Both the position numbers and the translations under genes were made by a program. Below are positions 34,371-46,145 of a stretch of DNA of 64,000 nucleotides, piece after piece; position 1 is the first letter of the stretch; every line of letters begins with the position of its first letter. The stretch comes from Amoebidium appalachense. Its lineage: Eukaryota; Ichthyosporea. The stretch spans positions 6,510,001 to 6,574,000 of the forward strand of contig CAVNZM010000016.1 of assembly GCA_963693365.1 (NCBI GenBank), read 5' to 3'. The notes under the pieces were generated by a model, which worked only from the letters and a program-made list of their open reading frames with translations, was not told the DNA's origin and ran no database searches.

Positions 34371-35889
34371 CCTTGGTTGAAAAAGCTGGCGGCAGGATGT
34401 GAAGAAATGTTGTACGAGTTCTAACCGTTAACGCGGCCAGGGGAAGGTGCGTACTGTGGAGACGAGGGTGCGTGTGCGTCTGTTTTATACACGCCCGTTC
34501 AGACCTCCATGATGGCGTTAACACTATTTCAATCGCGGCTCAGCCAGGAAGGCATTGGTACGAGGCCGTGTAAACACTTGCCCGCAACCGTTCATGCAAA
34601 CGTACGTACATATTATCGATCTCGGTGTACATATACCGCGGTTGTAAACTTGTGAGCCACGTGGATCCGTCGACCTACATCTGCTTATTCTGCTAGCTCT
34701 CCAAAATACCGAACGCAGGCATGGCGCGTGTTTCCAACGTCCTTAAAAAAACACAGAAACCCGCTTGATAACACAGTTTGATGTACAGGCTAGCTAGGCA
34801 ATATCATGCATGTTGAGAATGCACGTTCCAAGGCCGGCCATTGTTGAAGCTTCAGTTGACGGACAACAATGAGATCTAATGCTAATCTAATACGGATCTA
34901 AATCTTCTGAAGTTGTTGTTTATTGGCGAATGCTCCTCCAATCATATTTCTTCTCGGATCTTGTACGATATCATGAATATGTTACCGAAGTCTACAGTAT
35001 GCGGCAAGTGCAGATGGCGTGAGCTGATGGCGTAGCAGTGCAACTGGAGGTCAGGATAAAGTAAAGCAAATGTTGTAATCATAGAAATTGCTGCAGGATT
35101 AATAAGACGGCTTGGAAAGCCAGCCTGACGCCGATAATTATCATATGCATACAACTAATGGAAGACTCACTTCAGGAAGTTCAGAAAAAGATTCCAACCA
35201 TTTCATTGGCATATACTAATCCAATCAAAACTCTGCTTTGTCCACTCTGCCCAACACAGCCACAACTTCAGTAACACAGCTGTACCTGCAGCCCGCGGCG
35301 CACTGCAGCTGTGGTTAACGTTGACTCAACGCCCCGTTGGGAATAGATAGAGCAAGCCACTCCAATTTATTCTATTTTTTCTCTTCTGCCCCCCATGCCT
35401 CTATTCCTCGACTCCCTTCGAAGTGACGCGTCGGACCTCGTGCGTATACCGACGATATTCGATGCGCACCGTTGCTCCGCCGTCGGACGGTCGTATGTTG
35501 GTTGGAATGCATGGGCCAGGGCCTGCAACGTAGTGGGGTAGCCTACTAAACAGAAAAACGCACATGTAGGAAAACTGCATGAATCTACTTAGACATTCGT
35601 CTGTTGGTTATATGTTATTAGTATCGACGTATCGACGTTTACGGTACGGGACACATGCCATTGCGCACGTACGCGGCTATACGATTTTAATCACCTGCAG
35701 CTGAAGAGATTCGCAGATTATTTGGTACGCACACGTATAATAAGCACCAATAGATAGGTGTACGGCGTATGCGCCATTGATCTCTTGTGTTCTTGCACAA
35801 AACCGCAAATTTAAAGGTTACTACAGTCGAAAGCATTTACAGGTTTCTGAAAGTGTTCAAAAATTTCTGAAGATTCGATTTAAAGTGAA

Positions 35890-35931
<42 letters not shown>

Positions 35932-35974
35932 TGGTGCGTGAGTACGGTGTGTGTGTGTGTACATATATGTAAGA

Positions 35975-36017
<43 letters not shown>

Positions 36018-36084
36018 TGTGCGTGCGTGCGTGCGCGCGCGCTTGTGTGCATGTGTGCAGTGTGTGTATATGTGTGTATGTGTA

Positions 36085-36122
<38 letters not shown>

Positions 36123-36271
36123 TGTGTGTGTGTGGGTGGGTGTACGTGAAGGTGACTGTGTGTTTGTGTGTATGTGGCCCAGGGTGCGACACGTGTGTGC
36201 ATGGATGTCTGGGGGGGGGGGGGGGGGGGAAGAGTGGGATTGGAGTGAGGAGGGGAGGGGCAGCTGCAGGG

Positions 36272-36307
<36 letters not shown>

Positions 36308-36486
36308 GGGGGGGGGAGGGGGGGGGGGGTTCGATCGCATTCCGAAACAAGTTCGGAATTCCTGCGTACTTGAGGGTATCCTTTTCATTCGGTAGTGATT
36401 GATCCCGTGATCGATGTTCGTTTCCCATGCTCCCGGAATACGCCATTATTGTTAACAATGATTCCGGTTAGGAACCGAAACACCCC

Positions 36487-36517
<31 letters not shown>

Positions 36518-36870
36518 ACACACCACCACCACCGTCCCCATCCCCCTCCTCCCTCGCCGCTTTCGACACATTTTTTTGCAGAATATTTGGCAGAACTTCT
36601 GCCACAGGAAACTCTTCTCGCACCGGGCAAATCTTGCACAAGGCTACCTTCTGCCCATATTGCAACGACAAAGTTTTAAGCCATACACGTGCTGCATAAT
36701 GGTGTACAGAGTGCTGAGGGGCCTGTCACCGTTATGACCCAGATACTATGACAATGAGTGCTCTACGAGAAATTTCTTGTCGCGACCCAATTGCCATCAT
36801 TGGGTTCTTTCCAGCCGTTCTTGAGCTCCTCATCCTCTCCCGGGTCTTCCCCCCCCCCCCCCTCCCCCCC
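34371..36870. other. Upstream region of the protease and spacer
   Basis: 34500-35880 is mixed-composition spacer with no convincing frame on either strand. 35889-35929 is poly-G, 35945-36170 is GT-rich, 36210-36330 is G-rich. A few short frames (for example near 36560-36680 after TTTTTTGCAG, and 36748-36850) could be exons but show no recognisable motif. Confidence 0.4.
34483..34489 (-). promoter_or_regulatory. TATA box of the protease gene
   Basis: TATAAAA on the minus strand, 113 nt upstream of the start codon, within GTATAAAACAGACGC. The distance suits a TATA promoter with a 5' UTR of roughly 80 nt. Confidence 0.5.
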
Positions 36871-36901
36871 ACCACGCGCCCATGCATATACATACGCACA
36901 C

Positions 36902-36941
<40 letters not shown>

Positions 36942-37007
36942 TGTGCACCCCCTCCCCCCCCCCCCCCCCCCCACCACGCGCCCATGCATATACATACGCA
37001 CGCACAC

Positions 37008-37052
<45 letters not shown>

Positions 37053-37061
37053 TGTGCACCC
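36871..37061 (+). repeat. Tandem duplication of a poly-C-flanked unit
   Basis: ACCACGCGCCCATGCATATA followed by a long C-run and CTGTGCACCCCCT occurs at 36871 and again at 36973. The C-run lengths differ. Poly-Pro frames here are not coding. Confidence 0.8.
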
Positions 37062-37199
37062 CCTCCCCCCCCCCCCCCCCCCCTCCCAACTCCACCCCAC
37101 CTCTGCCATCCCCGCTCTCTTCTTCCCTCTCCCGTTCGAATTCACAATTACAACCACAAAATGTTCCCACCATCACCCCACCAGCGGGTATCCAACCCG

Positions 37200-37236
<37 letters not shown>

Positions 37237-39312
37237 ACACACACACACCCCACCACCACACACACACACACACACACACACTGACAAACACACACATATG
37301 TGCACACTCTCATGGGTTCCACCCTTGGTTGACTTCATTGTATCACATATATATTCTCCCACCGCCACATTTGAACTCTTCTATAGATTTGCACGCAATG
37401 TATGTATGTACGCAGTTAGCTATCAAATTATTGGCCGTTTAAATGTTTAAAAAGCTCAGCTGGCACCCATAAGCACACTGTTATGAATCAATGGTAATCA
37501 CTCTCAGTATCTCATTGAGGTTACACATACATTTGCGGATGTGTTGCACAAAATCGACACGGTCACTAATAAAACGGTAGTACAAATACACTGCATTGTT
37601 TTTAGGCGACTGAGAATAACACATTCAAGTAGGAACTTCAACAGTGCAGTTCCGCCCGGGGGGAGGGGGGGGGGGGGGAAGGGTGGGGGGCCCCAGAAGG
37701 GGGAGGGAAAAACAAAACCCTTATTGCCTGAAAGAGGTTGCACGGCTCCTCAGCGGAGGGCGAAAACAAATAGTTAAATTTTAAAATTAAGGGTCACATC
37801 CCATTGGCTAGCTCATCGCGACCAACTTGCAAAACAGTTGACGCAGAGAGACACAATCTCTCTTCCTGAGGCCATCCCTGCCCCCCCCCCCCCCCTCCCC
37901 CCTCCCCCCCTCCCCCTCCCCCTTCGCTGGCCGCCCTTCGAGTGCACGTGGAGGGTGGCTCTCCTTCTGATTGGCTGCTCTGTTGTTCCACCAATAGCAT
38001 TGCTCCATTCTATTTTGCACCCCTCCTACCGTGCTCCTGGATAGGTATTAGGGAGGAAAGCGCCGGCCCCTCCCCATAACCTCTCCCCCTTCACACCATC
38101 ACCTAAACAACCCTAAACACCCCTAAACACCCCTGGCGGCGTGTGTATGGTCGAGCGCGCGTGTGCGCGCGCGCACACACCGCACACGCACACATGCACA
38201 CACACACACACACACACTGTTGAACACACACAGACACGCACACACACACACACTTCACGCACGCACGCACGCACGCACGCATGCACGCACGCATGCACGC
38301 ACGCACGCAACGCACGCAACACACGCACGCACGCACGCACACACGCCCCCCCCCCCCCCCCCCCCCCCCTTTGGGCTCTGCCCCTTCATACATGCACACA
38401 CACACACACACACAGGCACACACACATGTGCGTGCACACCGTGACACACACACACACACACACACACCGACCCATCCCCGTCCTCCTACACATGTACCCC
38501 TGTAACGGCAATAAAAATGTACACAAGGCCAGTTAAGTGAACTTTAGAGACAAGCACTGCCTTGATATGTGCCGTGCCCGGAAGGAGGACGAAAATCTGT
38601 ATATGGAAGTGGAGAATGTAGGTTGTGGTGACCCGGGCCCCCCTCCCCCCCTCGGACCCCTCCCCCTTCAGTCCCTTCTCTCCTCCTCCTCCCGGGGTAC
38701 CCTTCCGGGGGGATATAATTGTGCAAGAATGCACCTTTGTTTTTTTGGGTGTATGCATGTGTGGTCCGGGGCCCATAAGGAGGTGTGGTTGAACTTCAAC
38801 TAGGGGAGGCGGGGGGGCACGGGTTGGGGGGGGGGGGGGGGGGGGGAGGAAGGGGGGAAGGGGGGAAGGCTGGGCTTTTGGGGGGGGGGGGGGATGGGGG
38901 GGGGATGTGAGTAAGATAGTACGTTTGGGTGTATGTTTGGCTGTGGTACTGAGGCAGGTGCTTGGGTGAATTGGGACGAAAGGGGGAAAGGGGGAGGGGG
39001 GAGGGGGGGGGAGGGGGTGGGGAGGGGGGAGGGGGCGGGAATCGAAGATGCAAAATGTGACTACTTTTCTGATGATATTTGGTGGGACATGGAGTCTAAT
39101 TCGGCGTATAATAAGTGTGGCCGGACTGTATATCATGGTATGATGTCGATTTTGGGCATGCTTTAAACTAACCGTATCCGACTGCGGGCGGTTTATGCCC
39201 ACAGCCCGGCAGGCATGGACAGGTGCATAAACTTATTTGGGTGATATGCAAGGCAAAGAGGTGACTACAGTCTTAACGAATGTAGAACATTCCCCCCCTC
39301 CCCCCCCCCCTC

Positions 39313-39343
<31 letters not shown>

Positions 39344-39778
39344 AAAAAAAAGAAAGAAAGAAAGAAAAAGAAAGAAAGAAAAGAAGACTCTTAACAGAAA
39401 GAAAAGAAAAGAAAAAAGAAAGAAAGGGGAAAAAAAAAAAAAAAAAAAAAAAAAGGGAAAAAAGAGGGAAGAAGCCTGTTTAGAAAAAGTAAACGGAAAA
39501 AAGAAAAAGAAAAAAAGAAAGAAAAGAAAAAGAAAGAAAAGGAGAGAAAAAAGGGGAAAACTTTTGAAAATTGACTCACCGCACACGCGCGTTTTCACGG
39601 CATAAGTTAAAGGCCCCGAGGCTGTGGAACAGGTTTGCTGCCTGCACAAGTTTTTAGACGGCTGTTGTTCGACTCAGAAGCCAAGGTCAGCTTCACTGAA
39701 AGAGTGCCTAACTTGAACTGCCACTAACATCCCCCCCCAACCCCCGGCCTGGGCCCCCCCCCGAAGTTTTTTTTCTTT

Positions 39779-39809
<31 letters not shown>

Positions 39810-41165
39810 GGGGGGGGGGGGGGGGGGGAACCGCAGAGGGGGGGGGGAACCGGGAGGGGGGGGGGGGGGGGGAGGGGTGGAGGCCTTTTCTGCATATTGG
39901 TCTTTCAGCAAGCTGAAAGAAAATTGAAGGGTGGTGTTGGGGAGGCCCCCCCCGTTGGATGGGGGGAGGGGGGGGGGGGGGGTCGAAGGGGGAGGGGAAG
40001 GGGGAGGGGGAGGGATAGGGGGAGGGGGGAAAAAGAGGGCCGTCACAGACACAAAAGCACACACGCTCCAGTGATAGACCTGCCACCCCGTGATATGAGA
40101 ATATATTAGTGGGACAGCGGCCTTCGGAACCGTTGTTTTGTGGGGCCACTAATATTTGTCTTTCTCTTCTTTTTATAATTTCGAGATATGATATAGGCAG
40201 GACCACTCCTGAAGTTCCAAATTCATTGAGTGTACTTACACATGCATTTAATTTAAACACACACGTATAGTTCGACACATCAACTATTAGTTATACTCAC
40301 CGGAAAAAAACTTTCAGGGGCAAGTTGGAGTGGTGGTGCCAGTCTTATTACTCGGTTCCGCCGGGCCGAATCACATCGTGGCTTCAGGTTTTGGTCACCC
40401 ACAAATCCCAAAGCCTGCCAGTACGAATAGTGGAAGTTACTGCCCTTCCTGCGAGAAAATTAGGAAGTATTGATTCAAGTTTGTCCGAGTGATCCCGGAT
40501 TCGATTTAGTACCGGGACTGAGTCACTGGCAGGCGATAACCATTGGTAAAATTTCAAACAGCTACTCAGATACCTTATGACCAACCCGGGAAAAAAGAAT
40601 TCAGCCGGCTAATAATTATTTGCTCTGCATTATGTAATGTCAAGTCATATGTAAAGGGTTCTAGCTGCCGCAGCATGACTCCGCAGTGTGGAAGTTATTA
40701 CCGTAAGTTTGCAGTCAATGACTCAATGATGCAGGCCTGTCTTCACGATATTACTAAGTTAAGATTCTTATGCTTAGGGTCCACGCAAGCCTTAGGGGTT
40801 GCTAATTATTATTACTAATTTGCGTTCAAGTTAAGTTAAGGTGCCACCGTCAGACAGCGCGGAGCACTGAATTCTGCGTTTTATATCGTGGATACCGTAG
40901 CATACTATGACACGTATACTTCAACCGGTCCTCTGTAGACGCGTCAAAGAAATGCGGGTCACGATGATGATATCATTATACGATCATTAAACCGTTACAT
41001 ATTTCGAAAGAAAAAAATTAAGCCACAGGCTGCTGGCCCAGGCCTGGGCGCAGGAACGAATACTCGTGCCGTGTGATGTATCTATGGTGCTTGTAGTGCA
41101 TGTGCACCTTCAGGCTCTTCCACGTATGGTACGCCTTATCGCATCCATTCACACCCTCAATGCAA
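37062..41165. other. Repeat-rich region without a supported gene
   Basis: Contains C/G runs, (CA)n and CACG arrays (38180-38340), an A/G-rich tract at 39334-39560, and poly-T/poly-G at 39770-39880. Normal-composition stretches at 37310-37790, 38490-38640 and 40080-41060 give short frames (such as one starting MNFRDKHCLDMCRARKEDEN at 38537) that I cannot tie to any gene. Confidence 0.4.
37945..38137 (+). repeat. 193-bp dispersed repeat with telomere-like CCCTAAACA end, copy 2
   Basis: Nearly identical to 24556-24748 over its full length with sharp boundaries. Flanking sequences are unrelated: C-rich on the left, then GCGCGC and CA on the right. Confidence 0.85.
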
Positions 41166-42375
41166 TCAAACATGCACGGCGACACCCCCCCCCTGACTCA
41201 TTTTCCGGCCAACGGACATGGCAATGGCCTGACCGGAATCACAACTGCTGCTCTGCTTCATCTTTAACCCACGGCACACATTCCCTCCGCCGACGGTGTT
41301 TCGTCGCACGGCTTGGTTCGCCCCGGGAAAATTTGACGCCTGCGACGTTTTCTGGGTGAGAGTGTTTGGAGTTGCTGATGTTGCCGCGTCGTCATGGTGA
41401 CCATTGGAGCTCTTTGAACCCTGGCTGAGTAGCCATTTCGCAAAGAGGTCGTCGTGAATGCTCCCCAAGGAAGTGGTGGTACCAGTGGTGGGGGTGTCGG
41501 AGGCCGATGAATCGATGGACGCAGTGCGAGGAGGCAGTGAATATTTGCTTGGGTTGGGGTCACCGTGGCCTTGTGAGCTTTTGCTCTTGTGCAGGCTCAT
41601 TTGCGGCTCATGCCTGTATGCACCGCCGGTGGTATTCTTGGTGATGGGGTTGTGTCGTGTGTAGACAACGGGAGACTCCATTTCGAAAGGCGGCACACCA
41701 TCATCGAACGAGCTCGAGTAGAGTGACTGCGGTGTGGCTTTTGGGGTTACGCCCGGGACGGGGGTGGATTTGTGACACACACTGGAGAATTTCTTCGTCG
41801 CTACGCACACCGCTGTTGCTGTTGTGTCGGGGAAGGATGGGGGCGGTGCAAGAGAGGTTAAGGAAGTTTGCAATCACGTCGAGAGCCTCTGGTGTAAAAG
41901 TGTCCAACTCGTTGGAACATTCTTCCGAGATTTCGTCCGGCGTGTTGCCGCGGGCGCACAACATCGCGCCGGGCATGTGACTGTGTTTGCTGTTCACGTT
42001 CATACATTCTGGGTGAGCGAACAAGCGCGTCTGCGGAGTGCTGTCCCCATCGCAATCTCTGAAGGGAAATCCACTAGCGTAAATTGTTTCAGGGGTTGAG
42101 GCACAGGAGGAAACCTGGATGTCTGTGCTATGATGTGAATGCCTGCTGCTGGTCTCGTTCTGAGATTCATCTTTCAAATTGGTGATAATGAACTGTGTGA
42201 CATGTGCGCTCGTGTTTTCCCACTGTGTGTGCTGGTGTAATTTCTGTTCCCTAGAGGAGTGTCCGCCACCGGGGAGAAACACTTGCTGGAGTGAAACATG
42301 CATTTCGTCGTTTTGGGCGTTTGCGCGGGTGCTTCGGAAGGTGGAGGAATTGATATCCAACTCAAACTTGAACAT
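41166..42375 (-). CDS. Ser/Asn/His-rich protein, unrecognised; frame changes mid-gene
   Basis: Two overlapping minus-strand frames both look coding. Frame A runs from ATG 42375 to a stop at 41701 (224 codons; starts MFKFELDINSSTFRST, includes CSNELDTFTPEALDVIANFL). Frame B is open from 41873 to TGA 41166 (includes SSFDDGVPPFEMESPVVYTR and TTSLGSIHDDLFAKWLLSQG). One explanation is a 151-nt GT-AG intron, 41877-41727 (GAC|GTGATT to CCGCAG|TCA), which joins A to B in phase and gives 352 residues. Its donor is weak and the removed sequence is itself open in both frames. A single-base frameshift or sequencing error is the alternative. No known domain is visible. The composition suggests a largely disordered regulatory protein with short conserved-looking acidic/hydrophobic motifs. 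Confidence 0.5.
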
Positions 42376-45300
42376 CCTTAGGTAGTACTACATGTACATA
42401 ACGACAAGAATAAGCTTCTTCGTGAGCAACTGAGTCCGGTTTTATCACCCCGGCCCGGTACCTCACGCCTGGCCGCACAATGGCGCGAGCAGTAACTTGG
42501 CGGCAAAGCAGACAGAACCCGGTCCTTGACTTTTCGGTTGGTGCGGTTCCTCGGAATCCTGAGGCGGGGCACCGAGAGAGCGAGAGCCTGAATATTAATA
42601 TGCAAGGCGCGATTGCTAATAAATGCAGTGCACAATATGCAATTACTTAGGTACCTCTGAACACTTAATATTATATATTCAGTTGATACAGAGTGTGTAC
42701 ACGGCACACCCAGGGGTTCTAAAACTGATCCTCCAAAAAAAAGTGTACATCAGTAATGTACTACAAAAAAAGCCTGCGAAAAAAAAAAGCCTGAGAAACG
42801 AGCAATGCGACTCGCAGGGACCTATGATTGGCTACAGTAAGGAGACATTAACCAATCGCTGCAATGATGCGTTTTGGCCCGATCCAAATCGGCTTTCGCA
42901 CTAGTCAAGGCTATGTACCCGCTGGCTTACTAAGTGGCCGGGCCCGGGCTTAATACGCTGCGGCCTGCGGCAACATAAAAAAAAAAATAATAAAAAAATA
43001 AAAATATAAAAAAATAAAGAAGAAGAAGAAGAGGCCGCAGGGAGACAGCACTCAGAGTGACTACTTTCGCACGCGGCTGGAGACAGAACGCACTTGTTCC
43101 TGACTTGTTTATTGGTTGCTTGCTCCGGACGGTAACGTTGTCAATAAGTAGCTTGGTATGCAAAGAATGCTGTCGCATCTACTAGTGTTAAAAAATGATG
43201 AAACATGGTGACGACTCACTGACGGGTGACCGAATAGTTCTAATAGTTTCTATCCATCTCACTGGAATAAGCCTAGTAGTTCTTACTATTGTTAGATCAC
43301 AATATCACTGGATTTACTGTATATGCCTTTATAATGTGGAACTGACGTGCAGTGGAAACTTTGGATTAGATCAGACGGAATGCCAGATCTACGCATTGAG
43401 TATGGGCATGCTAATGTACTCGCACACATGAACGCTTGCACTTGACAAAGAGCGGTACGGAATCCACAGAAATAAATTCTAGCCTCGACACAACAGCCGT
43501 AAACACTGCCTCTAATGCAATAAAAATTGGTTTTTTTCTTGGGCAAATAGAGTGTCAAATCAGTTTTTCTCATCGAAACAGCGGGAGTATTGCATTGTGC
43601 ACGAAACGGTTACGCGTGTTACACGAATCTTGAAAAAATGACAAAAATGCAAAAAGTGCAGGCAACGATTTCGATTGGTTCATGAATAACACTTCCAGGG
43701 CTTGCAAACTCCGAAACGCGCAATCGTTTATCCGAACGTTTTCACAAGGGGACAGAAAATGTCGAGAATCCAATAAACAAGTTCTGGTGACTCTATTTCT
43801 GTTATATTATACACGGCTTTTGGTCGATAGAGAGGCATTAAATTCTGGGCTGTATCGACAGCAGGTGTAACCCGGTGACCGCGCCAGCCGATGATCATCG
43901 ATGCCGCAGGGCCAGGCCCGCAGTCGAGGCGAAGGTGAAATTTCGGAAACGTCCGAGTTGAGTTAGCCCCCAGGCCCCCAAAGGGGTTTACGCACGATTT
44001 ATTGCTTTTGAAACACTGCGTGAGTCGAAAAAAGCAGCAACTTATACTAATCGTCACTCGTGGCTGTATGAACTGAAGGACCTAATAATATAATAGCCCC
44101 ACTTTTGTGTGCGTGGAACATCGTCTGTTCGACGAAGAAAGTTGGTTACCCTTGCATGGAATAATTCATCATCATGATCGGGGTCCGGAACTCCGGATCC
44201 GATCGATGGCGAACCGAAGCTTTCCTGTGGCTTTCTTTTCAAGGCGTTTTTTGTTATTCAAAAATCCTGAATCTGCGGCATCAAGAAGACCCGAGTAACA
44301 CTGTGTAAGGTAGATTATATGGCATAGTAAGTTAAGACGTGCGTAAGAAATAGACTACCGTATGTTCGCTTGTCCCGTCAACTCAGCGCTAGCAGTCTCA
44401 GGTGATGCATACCACCACTTTTTTTTGAAATCCTTTAACTCTATTTGCCGAAGGCCCCTGCAAAAAAATCCCGCACATCTTTTGATATTCAGGGGCCGAT
44501 TCGATATATGATATTTCTCGTGATATTCAGGGGCTAGGCAAGATATATCAAATGTATTAAGGTTTTGCCCGCTGGTGTCCTTTGTCACTTGTCGCTTTAT
44601 TTTTATTTCGTAGCTTTGGCTTTTCCAGTTCTATTGATGGCTACGTAGCCTGTGGCTGCACTTTGCCTTCATCAACGGATCAATTAAACCGAGTCAAAAG
44701 AAAAAAGTATTCAGGGGATGGACCAAAACATGATATATCATAAATATCTTTCGGGGCACGATATATCCCGGCCTTTAAAACGGGATCTATCCCTTGTTCT
44801 TAATGTAAAAATATGTGAAGAACTCAACAAAATGTTACAGAAAACTCATATTTTGCACCTCCTGCACTACCAAACCTTTTACTTAAGCCTAAAAAGGGTC
44901 TAAAAGCGACCGGATTGCTTCGGATTGGTCTTTGATTGACAACCCGGGGTATATGCTCCCTGAAGGGATCTCACAAAAATAGCGGAAATCCGAACAAAAT
45001 CCCGTTTATTTCCTTATTTGGGTAAAAATAAAGATATTTTTCGTGATATTATATTGGACTTCACTTTTACTTCGATCTCTTAGCTGTCACGTCAACTTTT
45101 TTTTCCCGATTCTTCACCATGGCAGGTATATAAAGGCTTTCGTTTTTTCTTTTTGTGGACTTCACTTTTACTTCGATCTCTTAGCTGTCACGTCAACTTT
45201 TTTCCCGATTCTTCACCATGCAAGGTATATAAAGGCTTTCGTTTTTTTCTTTTTGTGGTGGGAAGGGGTCGTCGAGGAGCTTTCCTTGTGGCTGCCGTCT

Positions 45301-45961
45301 TTTCAGCCTTCAGCAGTATGGCAATGTGTTCACAATGACTGGGTTTGCTCGCAAGCATTCTGTAGTTGTGTTTTCCTGTGTGTCCTGCCACAATTAGGCC
45401 ACCTTATCATCAAAGAGCAAGCCTTGGACAGCTTCTGCGGGTTTTCTAGGGGACGGGCCCGTGGGGATTGTTTTCTGGCATGGATTTGGTCTGCATTGCT
45501 CTATAAAGGGCTGACTTGCTTCAGTTGCAATTGCTGTGCCCTGGTAGGTTTTGAGGGGGGCCTGTTGGGGGGCAGCAGTAATGATGTCTTCTTGCGGAGT
45601 GTGGCCTGGTCATCATCGCTGCATATGACTAGTTGGAGCAAACTAGTTTCACGCACGTGCACTTTACCTTTGCCCGGACACTGGTGTCCAGCCAGACCTT
45701 TGGTCACTTGTTGTTTTATTTTTTATTTCATCGCTGTGGCTATTTCGAAGTCGGTTATTTTGGTGGTCATGTAGCCTGTGGCTGCACGTTGCCTTCATAT
45801 CCACTGGACCACTGATCAATAAATCCCAGTCAAGAGAAAAATATTTTTTCGAGATATTCAGGGCAACATTCGATATTTTCGTGATATATCCCGGATCGAT
45901 AATCAGGGCAAAAAACGGGATTTTTTTGCAAGGGACTAATTTGCTGCTTTGTGAGTACAGT
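42376..45961. other. Intergenic DNA left of the transposon
   Basis: Mixed AT-rich DNA. A minus-strand frame 44242-44054 starting MKRKPQESFGSPSIGSGVPD has sensible codons but no partner. 44480-44780 and 45850-45905 carry repeated GATATTCAGGG and GATATATC motifs. 44579-44705 and 45699-45835 share a diverged sequence (ACGTAGCCTGTGGCTGCACT versus ATGTAGCCTGTGGCTGCACG), the latter ending in AATAAA, which suggests two relics of one element. Confidence 0.4.
45055..45262 (+). repeat. Two tandem units of about 100 bp
   Basis: GGACTTCACTTTTACTTCGA through AGGTATATAAAGGCTTTCGT occurs at about 45056 and 45157. Each unit contains GGTATATAAAGG, a TATA-like sequence, so the unit could carry a promoter of an old element. 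Differences are a few bases and T-run lengths. Confidence 0.85.
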
Positions 45962-45995
45962 CACGGCCCTCTGAAAAAAAGACGGCCTGGATACA
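45962..45995 (+). repeat. Left terminal inverted repeat of the THAP transposon
   Basis: 34 bp, identical in reverse complement to 51394-51427. It has an A7 run in the middle and GACGGCCTGGATACA at the inner side. Confidence 0.95.
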
Positions 45996-46145
45996 CTACG
46001 TCATAAAATCGCATTCCATTGTGCTCGTGGTATCTCGATCCACTGGATTCCGGCCCTAAAACGAGATGTCGGCACAGAACATGTATGTTGTTGTTTTTCG
46101 TTTACGTCTCGCTTTTTTTGGTTCAAAGACGGAGACATCGGTAAC

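Noticed and set aside
38141-38536. His/Thr/Ala-rich frame at a CACG array
   Set aside because: Simple CACG and CA repeats; no conserved domain.
43570-44057. Minus-strand frames of 67 and 109 codons
   Set aside because: No motif, no splice partners, and composition like the surrounding spacer.
45043-45774. A 243-residue plus-strand frame, Phe/Cys/Leu-rich
   Set aside because: Spans the 100-bp tandem repeat and a relic element; the repeated peptide reflects DNA duplication rather than protein conservation.
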